A stretch of 64,000 nt of DNA, taken from positions 1,302,001 through 1,366,000 of the forward strand of contig JBAJFE010000023.1 in assembly GCA_037903355.1 (NCBI GenBank). Direction: 5' to 3'. The position numbers were made by a program, and so were the translations under genes. Each line of letters starts with the position of its first letter. Position 1 is the first letter of the stretch. The DNA is from Trichuris trichiura (Eukaryota; Nematoda; Enoplea; Trichinellida; Trichuridae). This document shows positions 22,198 through 33,513 of the stretch, piece after piece. Below the pieces are notes generated by a model. That model searched no databases and had not been told where the DNA came from. It saw only the letters and a list, made by a program, of their open reading frames with translations.

Positions 22198-22198
<1 letters not shown>
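22059..22198. repeat. Perfect hairpin with 63-bp arms
   Basis: Arms 22059-22121 and 22136-22198 are exact inverse complements, separated by 14 nt (CCGAAATTAAACTA). The unit sits between ATT-repeat tracts (22007-22024 and 22196-22270). Perfect identity over 63 bp means it is very young or maintained. As RNA it would form a long perfect duplex, able to feed small-RNA pathways. Confidence 0.95.

Positions 22199-22270
<72 letters not shown>
22196..22270. repeat. (ATT)n microsatellite
   Basis: About 25 ATT units following the perfect hairpin. Confidence 0.95.
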
Positions 22271-22271
<1 letters not shown>

Positions 22272-22274
22272 TTG

Positions 22275-23071
22275 CTAAAAGCTATTAGGATAACTGAGCT
22301 TTAACAAATTGCTCAGAATAAGGTTTGCCTACGGAAACCATGCAATTTCTCAGCAGATAACAAGGCTTCCGCTTATTACACTCACACACCAGATGTATTA
22401 ACAGCTATCTAATTAGGTGACAGTAGCTTAATGCAACTGCAGATTAAAAGGTCCTTATAAATCATCCCACCATGGACGCGAAAGATGGATAGTCAGCGAA
22501 AAGAAAACTTTCAAGAAACTAAGTCATGCAATCCCAAACACTCAGTGAAAAGGTCCACCTGACCATAGATGCGGCGAAGGAGATTTTCATAAGAAGGGCT
22601 GGAAAAGATTTGCGAACTTACAAACACAGCTAATAAGTGTAAACAAAAAAGATAGTAGTAAAATAGCAAACTGACTGCAAATTATTGGTTCACTTCAAGA
22701 AAAAAGAGTAAACAATTACGCATTCCATTTTTACCGCTTGGAAGAAATTAAAAAGTAGCTCAAAAAGTAAAAAATAGTCTGCAAACAACCTACGCGCTTT
22801 AATCTGCACGCTTCAAATCATCTTTGGATTATTTATAGAATGTAAGTACACTTGTTACAATTTTGAGTAAGAAAATAATGACAAAAAAGTTCCGCACATG
22901 CTCAGTACAATATTGAAGTGCATTCCTTAGCATAGGCAACAGGTCATGCTGCTTATTTTAAAATAATTTGAAAAAGGGACGACTCCAAGGCTTAAGGAAA
23001 TCTTTTCACCGCCAACTAAGTGATACAAAGGCCAAAAGCGCAGGCAACAGATCTTTCAAGTTACAAGTCTT
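22275..23071. other. Intergenic, 3' of MRPL9
   Basis: AT-rich sequence without a recognisable frame. The 3' UTR of the minus-strand MRPL9 gene must begin in its right end. Confidence 0.4.
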
Positions 23072-24186
23072 CTAACCCAATTTATTAGCGATTACATCTA
23101 ATCTTTCCGAATCAGACATGCCCTCTAAGGATGTTTCGCATTCTATAATGCTTTCATGCTTCACACCGCATATTTTCATTTCCTCATCGTTCGTTCGTAA
23201 TGGGTCCAACCCGGGCACTAGCAGTCTCCTACTGCTACGTGTGCTTATTTGTTGAAGCCGACCAAGCATAGGTACCACAATATGGTTATTTATCTACGTA
23301 CGTCATCAATGGAAGAACTAAAGTGTAAGTGTTTAGACTGCTCACCACTACATAAAACCGAAACAGTTTGGCTTCAAGATCGATATTAGGTCCGGATATA
23401 GTCTCACGGGGTAGTAGAATACAATTTTCGTCCATAATGAAACCCTTAAATATGTCGGTATTACGATTAGCTCGAGGGTCCTACAGATATGATATAGAGG
23501 TGGCAATATTTCAGGCACTTACCTGCCTACGAAGGGAAATTTGTACATGCCATTTTTCCAGCACCCACGGCGTGTCAAAACTCATGTTGACAATTACAAT
23601 CAGTGAATGCAATTGTTTAGATGTTTTGTGCTCGAACGTTAGCAGACGACTACCCTTCGACTTCATTTTCTAATACGGAAAGAAGCGGGGCTAAAGGACA
23701 TCATGCCGGCCTACTTTACTATCGTACCTCCGGAGAAATGTTGTAAAGACGTTGATTGAACTCTGAAGCGTAAACTGCCTTTTTTGGAAGGAGAAATTCG
23801 TTGTGCGCAATTTTCGAATCAACTTCAATGACGTCAAATGCGCGACCGTAACCTTAAAACTTCGTGCGAAATAACAATTGCCAATGGCGAATAGGCGTAC
23901 CTTCAACATCGCAAAGAAGTATCAACGCAACAGGGGGTAGTACGTAATCTTCATCGCTTTCTACTATTTCGTAGCACTGAAATATCTTCTTTTCCCACGG
24001 CGGACGTTGCGACCGCCCGGGCGGAGTGACCGGTAAAGGAAATGCATGCTTTAGAACCCATGTAGACTACAATTGGGAAATAAACGACAAATAAAGTTTA
24101 GAAGTTATAACTAGAAACATTCTTACCCTGCGGAGCAACAAACAGACCCTAGACGACACTACTGCTGGTAAGAGGCGCGGCAACAT
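23072..24186 (-). CDS. MRPL9: Mitochondrial ribosomal protein bL9m
   Basis: Six exons on the minus strand: 24127-24186, 23901-24066, 23728-23852, 23523-23669, 23346-23480, 23072-23293; 855 nt, 284 residues, all GT/AG. The first exon is a basic, Arg-rich presequence (MLPRLLPAVVSSRVCLLLRR), as expected for mitochondrial import. Next comes RPPWEKKIFQCYEIVESDED, then the bL9 N-terminal fold (VALILLCDVEGYGRAFDVIEV followed by HNEFLLPKKAVYAS), the equivalent of LLEDVxGLGxRGDxVxVKxGYARNxLxPxGxAVYA. The later exons match the metazoan MRPL9 extension (ILLPRETISGP, FRFYVVINNHIVVPMLGRL). It would act in the mitochondrial large ribosomal subunit. Introns are 46-105 nt or so. Length is similar to human MRPL9 (267). 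No damage is seen. Confidence 0.88.
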
Positions 24187-27100
24187 GGCTGTCATTGTTT
24201 AAGCTTCTAAAGTAGGAAATTACTTGCTAACGAAAATTTTGTTTTAATAAAAATTCTGCTGCTAAAATTTTAACAATACTGCTTTGCTAACAGACGTCCG
24301 TGATCGAAATTTTTGCTAGATTAAAAGCCAACTTCATGCGATAAGTACAGTAAACATATGCGCAAGTTCGACAACCCGAACCCGCTTTCAGTGAAGTGAA
24401 TCGTCGAAAAAATGTCGTTGGAAGAGTAATTAAATTTTGCTTAATCAGATTGCAAACTTTTAAGCTTTAGGGAGCCAATATTTACAGCGCATTGCTTTGA
24501 GAAAGCTACTGCGACTGAAAAGAGTCTTTTCACCTTGATCCACGCAGAGTATACAAATAATTTTATGTATACGCGTCCGAATGTGACTGAGCAAAATCCT
24601 GTACGATTACTTAAGCTCTATTTTATTTCTTTTTGCCTAAGTGGATGCTTTTAGAACAGTTGAAGATAAACAGATCTTGTCTTTGCAATTTCCGAGCCAT
24701 CAAAAGCTGCGGCATGCAGGTAATTGACTCGAGTGACGAAAATGGCAAAACTGTTGGAAACAAGACGTAGAAATTCGTACAAAGTAGCTTTAGGAGGCAA
24801 GCAGGCACCGGTTTGGAGGAAACGGAGTGTGAAGCAGACGGATATGGATTTTGGCTTTCTGTATTTGCGTGCCATTTAAAAATAAAATACATAAGGGAAG
24901 CTGAGTCTCAGCTAATGTTTTTCATTCAAAAAATGGATGGACAGAAACTACTTGAAACGCAAACAACTTTATTTGAACTTTATCAAAAAATTCGCGCCTT
25001 TCGGTTTTAAAGTATGACAGCAAGTAAGCTACGAATAATTTCGCGTCTCTACTTTTGGCAGGTACGTCTACCTAACCTGAGCATCATTAAACTGTATTGT
25101 TCTTTTTCTTTGGAGGAATTGTAGTTTGTTTTGCACTGTAATAAAGACTGGTGATTGAAAGCGCTCGTATAACGATATGGACGATATAGTGAGCTGTCGG
25201 AGAGCTGGCGAAAGCGCGGGTTCGACAATATGGCGCACTGTGGGCGAACGATAGATCTACGCAGTTTTCCAACGATATTACGAGCTGTTGAAGAGCCGAA
25301 TGTCGTAGCGGTGAATAGAACGATATGTTGAACGGTTCGGTACCGGTCTGCAAACGGCATTGCATTTTCCGATTTTGTTTTGCGATGCAAGCAGTATTCG
25401 GCTACCTATATTGATCCGCTAACGATGCCGAAGTTACTGCAACCATCAGAGCTCATTGGATAGCTGAAATCTTCTACTGCCTTACTGATATGACTGGCCC
25501 AAGCGCAGTGCACTTCTCCGCTCTACTAAAGGGACAATTCACTGTAATGATATTAATGCCGAACCCGCGCCGTCTGATGTTTCCATGTCGTTGCCTCCGC
25601 AGCTGCCATAAATGACACTACCTTCTGTACGCAACGCGGATACAACCGTTCGTTGGCAGTTTACTGTACTTGGTGACAGTTGCTCACAATCCGCTCAGTT
25701 TTGGACTTCGTTTAATGCAATTTCATTCAGGCTGAAATCCCTACTATATTGTCATGGTGAATTATTAGTGAGAGCCCCCTGCAATGGCTTCAAGAGCGTG
25801 GTGGATTTCTGGGAAGCGATGGCTAACGACTTTCCTCGGAAGATATGATAATACCGACTCCTAAGTCCTAAGTCGTGATTGGCCAAGGGTGGGGCAAATG
25901 TTCCATGGCGACTTCCACGACCATGTCCTTTACTTAGACAGTGAACTTGTCAGTTGACAACATGATATTCGTGGAAGTAACCTCGTAGTCTGGCGACAAT
26001 GGAACCAGCTTCGATGCAATGATATTTTCGCCGAATGCAACCTGCTTCAGCGGTTGTTTGGGCATGCCGTCTTTTCACTTTTGACTAGTTGTTTTTCGTC
26101 AGTTGTTGCTTAGGCTCTTCTTGTCGAAGAATCCGTCACTGAACGATATGTATATATTCTTTTTGACGAAATAAAAACCGTTCATTTGTACACAAACAAG
26201 ACCGCACAATTCAAGCGTACGGAAAAGCAAATATTGCGCATTCTTTTTCAAGGTTTCAAAACTGGCTTATTAATCTGTGGTTTCCAATAAAAGTTCTCGT
26301 CCAAGTAGGCCCTCTTCTGAATGCTTCTCAAACCTGCAAGGCTGAAGTGTCTTTTTTTGGAAAGCCTACAAAAGACACCTATCCAAGGTTGGAGGGTATT
26401 GATTATACAATCTGCACCCTTAGGTGGGAAACTAAGATGTCCTTTCCTCGAAGTAAAGTTGGGCGGCTTCGCAGGATGCTCTGCGATTTCTTTCCAAGAT
26501 CCCCACAGAAGAGTAGGCACCCTTCATTTGCATATGGCCCATCACCGTTAAAGTATAGCGTGACTTGACTTTTACGTTCTTCGCTGCTGCGTTCATCAAG
26601 CGTACAGAACGTTTGTTTATGCTAATCAGTTGGGTTCTTTTCAAAAAAAGAAGCATGTCATTCCTAAATCTTTTGTTCTTCCAGTTTTACTCTCTAAGTG
26701 CATCAAGCCGGGAAGCGCCGTATGTTCATGCCAATCGCTGTTATCGAATGCTTTTTGTTAGCTCTCAAAACTCCCTACTTATTAGTAGGCTACTGATAAA
26801 AAAAAAGCTAATTCTGACGAGCTAGCAGCAGGCTACTTCATTAGCATAAATAAGCATTTCCGAAAGCGCCAAATTAAAAAGTAAACCCGTTGAAAGCATT
26901 TCATTAGCGGAAATAATGAAAACGTTAATGAGTGCAGTGCTAAACAACCCAATCAATACTTTTTTGTCACATTCTGACGCGTCAACTTTGCGAATCCCGA
27001 ATTTTAAAATATCGTGTCTAAAAGTGCTAGAACAAAGCAGATTAAAATCGTAAGTACAGTAACGTGAGAGCAGGTGAAATACAACTGTAGCGGCAAATTC

Positions 27101-27719
27101 AAAATTTCGGCCCACTGAAAATTTGGTCCCTTTTCTGCATCTCAAACCGTTGGGCACTTCCGTTTTTTGTGACCTAGACTTTCCCGAACTTCCCAATGAA
27201 GAATTTATTACCCTATAAGGCATCCGACATACATATGCTCTTGTGACTGGACAAAAGTCTTCCCGCCACTTTGTTAGAATCTCTTCTTCTTCTGTTTTTC
27301 GGGATTCGGAATATTGAAATACGTTCCTTCAGAACGGAGGCAGAAAGGCCGTCAAGTCAGTTTGCGAAGTGGTGAAAAATTTTGAAAACTCATTAAGAAA
27401 GCGGCATTTCAGATAACAGACTTAGAAATGTGCTGCACAGGTTGACAATTAGCAGCTTAGGCCAATTCCATTTCGGAGAAGAACAACGCGCCCCGCTCAG
27501 CAAGCGCAAGCTTACCTGCGAATCGTCAATGTTCAAAAAGCCTTTCCTTTCCATGAATGAATTGGAAAGGTAGGAAATTTAATAAATTACCCGTTCACCA
27601 TTGTCTACGCTTGTCAGCCTAACTGGTCCCTTTATTAAACGATTTGTGGTTAATGGTTAAAGCGGTGCAATTTTTGAAAGCAAACTCGCTGAAGCAAAGC
27701 GTAAGCGCACGTTGGAACT
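24187..27719. other. No gene confidently recognised
   Basis: Several open frames of 75-133 codons (24623-24892, 25049-25390 minus with a possible GTTAGG donor near 25080, 26248-26656 on both strands, 26822-27223 minus) lack domains and consistent exon chains. A first exon of an unidentified minus-strand gene at 25049-25390 is conceivable. Confidence 0.3.
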
Positions 27720-27952
27720 ATGGACGGTTCGTGCAAAGAAACGTCTCTCCAAGCAGTGGGTAAGCTTAATTTTTCTGCAAAACAAAAACCAAAGACTGCG
27801 TCAAGAAGTTTCGAGTGCCACTTTAAATTTCAGTACAGCGCGTAGCAAGGGAAATGCTCAGTTTTCAAATCCGCCGGAATGCAACAACATCGCTGCGCTC
27901 AGTGAGCTGGAATCAACCATGTATCAATTGTTTTAATGTATTCTTTGTATAA
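27720..27952 (+). CDS. Possible tiny two-exon gene, unknown
   Basis: ATG at 27720, exon to 27759 with a GTAAGC donor, AATTTCAG acceptor, and second exon 27834-27952. The spliced frame gives 52 residues (MDGSCKETSLQAVVQRVAREM...). It could equally be an upstream non-coding exon of the neighbouring plus-strand gene. There is no domain, so treat it as a guess. Confidence 0.2.
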
Positions 27953-28379
27953 GTTTATTTTAAATTGCGCAGACCTGTCTTAGTGACAAGATAAACGTGC
28001 AGGTTATAAGTAGCAACTTTTCCTTCGTCATGCATAGGTTAAGATGAATGCGTTCGGTTAACCGCAGCGATTCGGAAAGCAAGCACGCCGCTATTACTGA
28101 ACGGCCGAATATTTTTTTTCTAAACATGCGCAATAAACCAGTTTCAAAAAGAACCAGTTCGTCACGTTAACTTTCCATGCCACTATCCTCGTCATTGCGA
28201 TTTCAATTCAACGACACTTACGACATTGGTAAACGCTTAACCGCTGTGCAGGCGACCAACTGTTACGTTATATCCTGAGCATAGTAGTTACTGTAAGTGT
28301 TTCTTTATTCCTACACAGAAAATCGCTTGCGACCGGTTGTTTAAGGGTTTTTACGAACCGCCGGTGACTAGGCCGACAG

Positions 28380-29186
28380 ATGAACCGCCGTTTTTGGGGC
28401 CGAAAGTCGATATGCCTTATGACAGGAGCAAGTCAAAATTTGGCTCGTCATATGGCCCAACACATGGCTTCTTTGCTGGGTCCGCAGTCGGTGCTCATAT
28501 TGACGTCGCGTCAAGCCGATCGTTTGGGCCCTCTTCGTCAGGAAATGTACGAACAAAATTGCAACTTGAGAGTGCACCTTCTTGAATGGGATCTCGCCTA
28601 TCCGTCCTTTGATCGTTTTGTCAACGATCTAAAAGCTATCGAGTTGGCTTACGACCTTAGGGATGAACGTTTCGAGTTGGGTCTCATTGTTCACAACGCT
28701 TCGGCGCTCAGTGTAATAGACAAGCCGGTGATCGAAATGGACGACGCGCAAAGTTTACAAGAGCTGCTCAACATAAATGTTATCTCGATGGTGTTGACGA
28801 ACGCAGCATTTTGGAAGGTGTTTAAGGAGTCCCACGAAAAAGTAATTGTCAACATGGCTGCACCATTGACCGACACCAACGCTCCATCCCTTGGTTTGCT
28901 ATGCGTGGGGCGCACCTCCCGACAAATGGTGCTCAACGTGTTGGCGCTTGAAAATCCCGAAATAAAAGTGCTTCACTTTCAACCAGGTCATCTGGACACT
29001 TCTTGGCTACATACGGTCATGAACAATGCCAAGAGTGAACAAGTGAAACGTCAGTTGCAGTCAATGTTCGAAGAGAACCGCGTCCTTAAGGCTGAAGCGG
29101 TTGCCGGCGCTTTTCTTCGCTACTTGGCTAGCAACGAGATCGAATCCGGCAGCGTTGTCGATGCCAGACAAGTCTTGCGTGGCTAA
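28380..29186 (+). CDS. Sepiapterin-reductase-like SDR, probable pseudoenzyme
   Basis: Intact single-exon frame of 268 residues. The first ATG follows an in-frame stop at 28365, and the start fits the family (MNRRFWGRKSICLMTGASQ against the GRAVCLLTGASRG of sepiapterin reductase). The whole length aligns by eye with sepiapterin reductase: residues 13-23, 104-109, 155-180, the VLHFQPGHLDT segment and the C-terminal SGSVVDAR. The key residues are lost. The glycine-rich NADP motif TGxxxGxG reads TGASQNLA (Asn20, Ala22), NNAG reads HNAS (105-108), and the catalytic Ser, Tyr and Lys are Ala161, Leu174 and Arg178. The frame has no stops or shifts, so it looks maintained. The active family makes tetrahydrobiopterin; this protein should not be assumed to do so. 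A binding or regulatory role is inferred. Confidence 0.85.
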   Translation: MNRRFWGRKSICLMTGASQNLARHMAQHMASLLGPQSVLILTSRQADRLGPLRQEMYEQNCNLRVHLLEWDLAYPSFDRFVNDLKAIELAYDLRDERFELGLIVHNASALSVIDKPVIEMDDAQSLQELLNINVISMVLTNAAFWKVFKESHEKVIVNMAAPLTDTNAPSLGLLCVGRTSRQMVLNVLALENPEIKVLHFQPGHLDTSWLHTVMNNAKSEQVKRQLQSMFEENRVLKAEAVAGAFLRYLASNEIESGSVVDARQVLRG

Positions 29187-31300
29187 AGGTATTATCCCCT
29201 TCATTGTCACATATTATCTCCCCGCAAATCCAACAGGCAATATTTGCCTAACTTTATCCCTCAGATTTCCCATAGTTTGAATAATGTGCTTGCTTACGTT
29301 TAGCGAAAGTGAAATTTTGTAAAGTTCGAGAAAAGTATTTTATCCGTAAAATCAGCTTCGCGGTTTCGGCTGAGCAAAAAACCTTTTCGCCTTTGTTTCT
29401 TGCTGGATGCTGCTAGCGGTTGCGCAGCTGTGTTTTCAAAATCCAGTTTCTTCACTTTTTGTTCAGTTTCCTTATTTGGGTCGTCCTTTCGCCCGAAACC
29501 ATGCGCAATTAAGGGCGGGAAGTCTTCCCAGTCGGTCGCAGCGCGCGCGAGCCCAACAAGTTATTTGCTCTAATAGCGGCAGGGTCAGTGCTACCATTCA
29601 CTCCATGTTGATGTCTTTTTGGGTATTCTGCTGCAAGGCAGCTTGTTTCGACACTATCCTGTTACTGCCCTTTGTTTTCAGTGAGCTGTTAACCGGCAGA
29701 TTGTCAATCTGATGAATTGGGTTTTCGGGGGACCCATTAATTAGCGTGTGACCTTCTCCAATTAGCTGTTCGTTGTTTTTGCCTTTTTGTTCGGAGGATA
29801 ATTTCAAAATTAGTTCACAGTGAACAACTAACGTCAACGAACCGGATATGTCGAGTAAACAAGTGAATGTTATAAATGTTGGCTATTGAATGCGCATTGT
29901 TGAAGGCGAAGGCTGCTTCGTCGGCGCGCCATTATTTTATTACCGCAGTTGAGCGTTCACAAATTCAAGGTTTCAACAGGTGACTTGCCAGCGGTAATAA
30001 ATGCCAAAGTCAATTGACTAAGCTTCGTTTCAAAAAAGTTGTCTTGTTTTTCGTGCCTGCGTAAACAAAAAACGAGCGGCAGGTTGGATAACCGGATAAC
30101 TTAGTTAAGACGAATAGTGCTGTAACTTTGCAAGGCTTTGCGCATGATATATCCGTAGTTCTACCAAGATTTCAAACTTGGACTTTTCATATGCAGCGCC
30201 ATATGGTCAGGCGGAATTTAATTCACTGGAATAATGTTAATGGATTGCTGAGAGTCATATTTGAAAGCGGACTTTTGATGTTCGCAAGATTTGATTTTCG
30301 TAATTTTATTAAGTTGTGCAGCTGCCTTTTATTCCGAAACTTTAACCAATCGAATGACACTTTCGGGAATGGCGCGGCTTTACGATTTTTATAAACCTTT
30401 CGAATTTAATGACATAATATAGTTGTTGCCTGTAAAGCATTGGTGGAATGTCAGAGTATTAAAAATGCGAAAGAACAAAGAGAGAACCGTTTGAAAAGCG
30501 GAAGCTGAACTTTCATCTAACGCAAATTTTCGAGTGATGCGAGTTTTGCGATGGGGAAAAAGGCATGTTGTACTTTGCTGCCATACAATGTAGGTCCGTC
30601 GCCAAAGCTGCAGCGGCCCATAATTCAAAAGAGGAATGCGAGCCCAGTGATAGCCTGCGACAGTTTTATCAATGGGCAAACATTTTTGAGTTTGCATTGC
30701 CGATTGAGCTAATGCTTTTACGTTCCAGTAAGACGGAGCAATTTGAAATAAGAGCATCGTAATGCTTATCTGATTGCTGCGCAAGAGAGGCAAACACATA
30801 AATGTCGCATGCAAAGTGGAAACAACGTTTTCAAACTGAAGCGCAATGGAAAACACAAAACGTCAAAAGGAGCTCATCCAACGTACATTGATGAGCTGTT
30901 AGACTGAGTCACTTAAAATCGGAAAAATTTTGAATTCAGCCTGCATTGAGCAATTGGTATACAACAGCAGCAGGATACGTCCATGCAAAGAACTACAGTT
31001 AATTTAGTAGACAAAGACTTGAAGATTGTCAGTTTTAAAAAACAACATAAATGTTGAGTTGGGTTACCCATCAAGACATATATATAAAGCAGCTGCCGAC
31101 CAAGAATTTCCTTTTGTTCATTGCAGCGGGAAATCAATCATATTCTTCTGCTATCAAAATTTGTTCGCTCACACTGACATAGCTCATTTTCAACCAGTTG
31201 AAATTAGAGTATCAACGATGGAGCTAAGCGGCTCAAAATATCGAAACTCAAAATCTGGTACAAGATAGAAAGAAGAGAGATGATATTTATTTCCCACCAA
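29187..31300. other. No gene confidently recognised
   Basis: A hydrophilic 79-codon minus frame at 29598-29837 and longer frames at 30389-30856 (minus) and 30565-30762 (plus) lack domains. The region may contain transposon debris that I cannot identify. Confidence 0.3.
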
Positions 31301-31309
31301 TTCCATACC

Positions 31310-31960
31310 TATCCGCCATTTCAACTCATACGGGACGCTGACCTACTCAGGACGTTTTAGAACCTTTTAACCAGTCAGAATTTGGGCTTTTTGAGAAACG
31401 GACCGCCCCGAAGTCTCAGCATGTTAAGGATTTCGACCGACTCACAATTATGAACTATTCAAGATTTCCACACTTCCGGCATCTCAGCCCATCCATAATT
31501 TCAACCTTTCGGGATTCGGACTCGCTCAGGATTTTAATTTTCCGATTTTGATTCTATCGAAGTTTCAACTAGTCAGGCATTACGAACTAGTTGGCACTTC
31601 AGTATATTCTACATTTTCGGATATCCGCCTTTTCGACATTTCGACCTATTCAGCATTGCGAACTACTCGAGGTCTTAGTGATCCTTCAGCCTTTCTACTC
31701 AATCAGTATTACATCAGGTCAATTTAACATTTTGCCCCATTCAGATTTCCAACCTTTCATACTTTAAATCAGATCGAAGTTTCGAGTCATACAGCATTTG
31801 GGCCCACTCAAAATTTCTGTCCATTCCGCTCATCGAATCATTCACCATTTCGGGATTAACATTTTCCCGCCTGTCAGGTCCCTAAGCCGTCCGAAGTAAA
31901 TGTGAGTTCGAAATTGCATCTTTTAGCATTTAATAACATCTAAAAAGATTATCTTTTAAC
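31310..31960. repeat. Cryptic degenerate tandem repeat (TTTCGACCTATTCAGG-like)
   Basis: Variants of a roughly 20-30 bp motif recur throughout: TTTCGACCGACTCA, TTTCAACCTTTCGGGATTCGG, ACTCGCTCAGGATTTTAA, TTTCAACTAGTCAGGCATTACGAACTA, TTTCGACCTATTCAGCATTGCGAACTA, and TTTCGGGATTAACATTTTCCC at the end. Spacing is irregular. The composition (pyrimidine-rich C/T with GAAC and CAGG words) differs from the neighbours. It looks like an old minisatellite. Related TTTCGGGATT words occur at 36200-36300. Confidence 0.55.
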
Positions 31961-32120
31961 AAATATTCTTCATCATTTCCTCTGGAACCGGTCTTTCGGG
32001 ATTTGAAGATTCGTAATTTTGAAATATTTTTCTTTAGTATTCTGCACATCGTTTTACAACTCCTATCGTAATCCTTCTTTTGCTGTTTTCCTTTGCTCGA
32101 GATGTTCGTTGTACGCTTAG

Positions 32121-32890
32121 TTGTTGGCTTTTAAGCTAGGAATTGATAGGGTCTGTTTTCGCCCCTTTATACTGAATCAAACCACGCTAAGCCACAGTGC
32201 AGCTGAAACAGCTTGGACGAAAACAAGAGTTTTTATGAGCTGTTGCGGAAGCTTCAGCGAATACGATGCCCCGGCATTGGCGGCAAAACTTGATGTAAGC
32301 CATGCTGCGGTCAGTTGCCACTTGCCCTAAATAGGCAAGGTAAGAAAAGGCAAAAGCCTATTCCATTCGAGCTGTCGGACGAGCAAAAGTTTGATCGAAG
32401 TTTCTTTTGTCATAACCACCTTCGGCGATACGGGTATGAGCCTTTTTTGGATCGGCTGATAACTTGCTATGAAAAATGGGTTCTCTTTAACAACTGGGAC
32501 GGAAGGGCTACGTATGGGTGAACAAGAATTCCCCTCTAGCGCACTATTGAAGGCTAGACCTTCATTCATCTCGTTCGTCAGACTTCTATCCTAATGACTG
32601 CCGCATTTTCCAAACACTGGGCGCATTGCTTGACCACAACGTATAAAAAAAATACTCACCAGCTCAAAAACGTTGTTCGTGAAATTTCGTGAGTACATTG
32701 TTCAAGTAATGTTTGAAAAGGCGTATACTCTCTTCTAGGTCGTTGATGACGTTGCGTAGATTCGAACAGAGCATATTTGGACTAATAAGGTTGGCTCCGA
32801 GAAAAGCAACGTCGTTTCAACCCTGTGAGAAACTAAGTAAGCATTTGCGCGCACGTAGTCGCAGCCCGCCATTAGCACACAGGCAAAGCG
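32121..32890 (+). pseudogene. Mariner-type transposase fossil
   Basis: Two overlapping frames (32121-32330 and 32315-32521) make a mariner-like series: HSAAETAW in the N-terminal HTH, ALAAKLDVSHAAVSCHL as the second HTH, GKxRKRQKPIPFELSDEQKFDR as the linker, and the catalytic start YEPFLDRLITCYEKWVLFNNW. The family has EPFLDRIVTGDEKWILYDN, so the first catalytic Asp is replaced by Tyr and the preceding Gly by Cys. Stops and shifts follow, and the remaining DDD region is unreadable. No terminal repeats were found. An old, dead insertion. Confidence 0.65.
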
Positions 32891-33513
32891 TCGAGATTTA
32901 ATGGACAAGAATGTGTCTGAGATAAATTTTAAAAATGGTTGACTTGCTAAAGTGTTCTTTTTGGTGCAACATTACAGCGCACCTGGATTCGCCTCCGTGA
33001 ATCAATGTACGTATGTCAAAATAAGCTTGGCGAAGAGAAGGCCAATTTCGGGAAGCATTGTTCAGACGAAGCCGGGGAACAAACATGCATCCGACGGCAT
33101 TCTGTTCGCAATCCAGCAAACCTGCCGGTCCGGCAACGAATGAGCGGCGGTGATTGGAATGTTTAACAGCTATGTCACGTTTGCAATGAATAGTTAAAAA
33201 TGGAAGCGATAAGAAGACGGAGGATGACGAAAGAGATGCGCTCACAACAGCCGTGAGCGTTAGTCATTCCAACGGGGATTGCCAAAAGCGGGTAAAACTG
33301 TTGGCACGAAACGGCGAACCAAAAAGTGCCGTGGTGCTGCCAAAAATTGTATATGAGATACGACAGAGTCGGCGTCCTTAAAAACAAAATCAGGGCGCCC
33401 AAAAGAGCTTGTCCGTCAACAAGCAGCAGTTGGTTTTGTAGCCAAAACAATTCCAGCGCCTATGGCAGCTTCTGCACCTAAGCGGGAAACTGCGAGGCAA
33501 CAAACTGACGTCA

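Noticed and set aside
25049..25390. Two overlapping minus-strand frames of 92-113 codons
   Set aside because: Basic sequence could mimic a mitochondrial presequence, but no family match and no following exon could be joined.
29598..29837. 79-codon hydrophilic minus frame downstream of the SDR gene
   Set aside because: No splice sites or family similarity; too short to trust alone.
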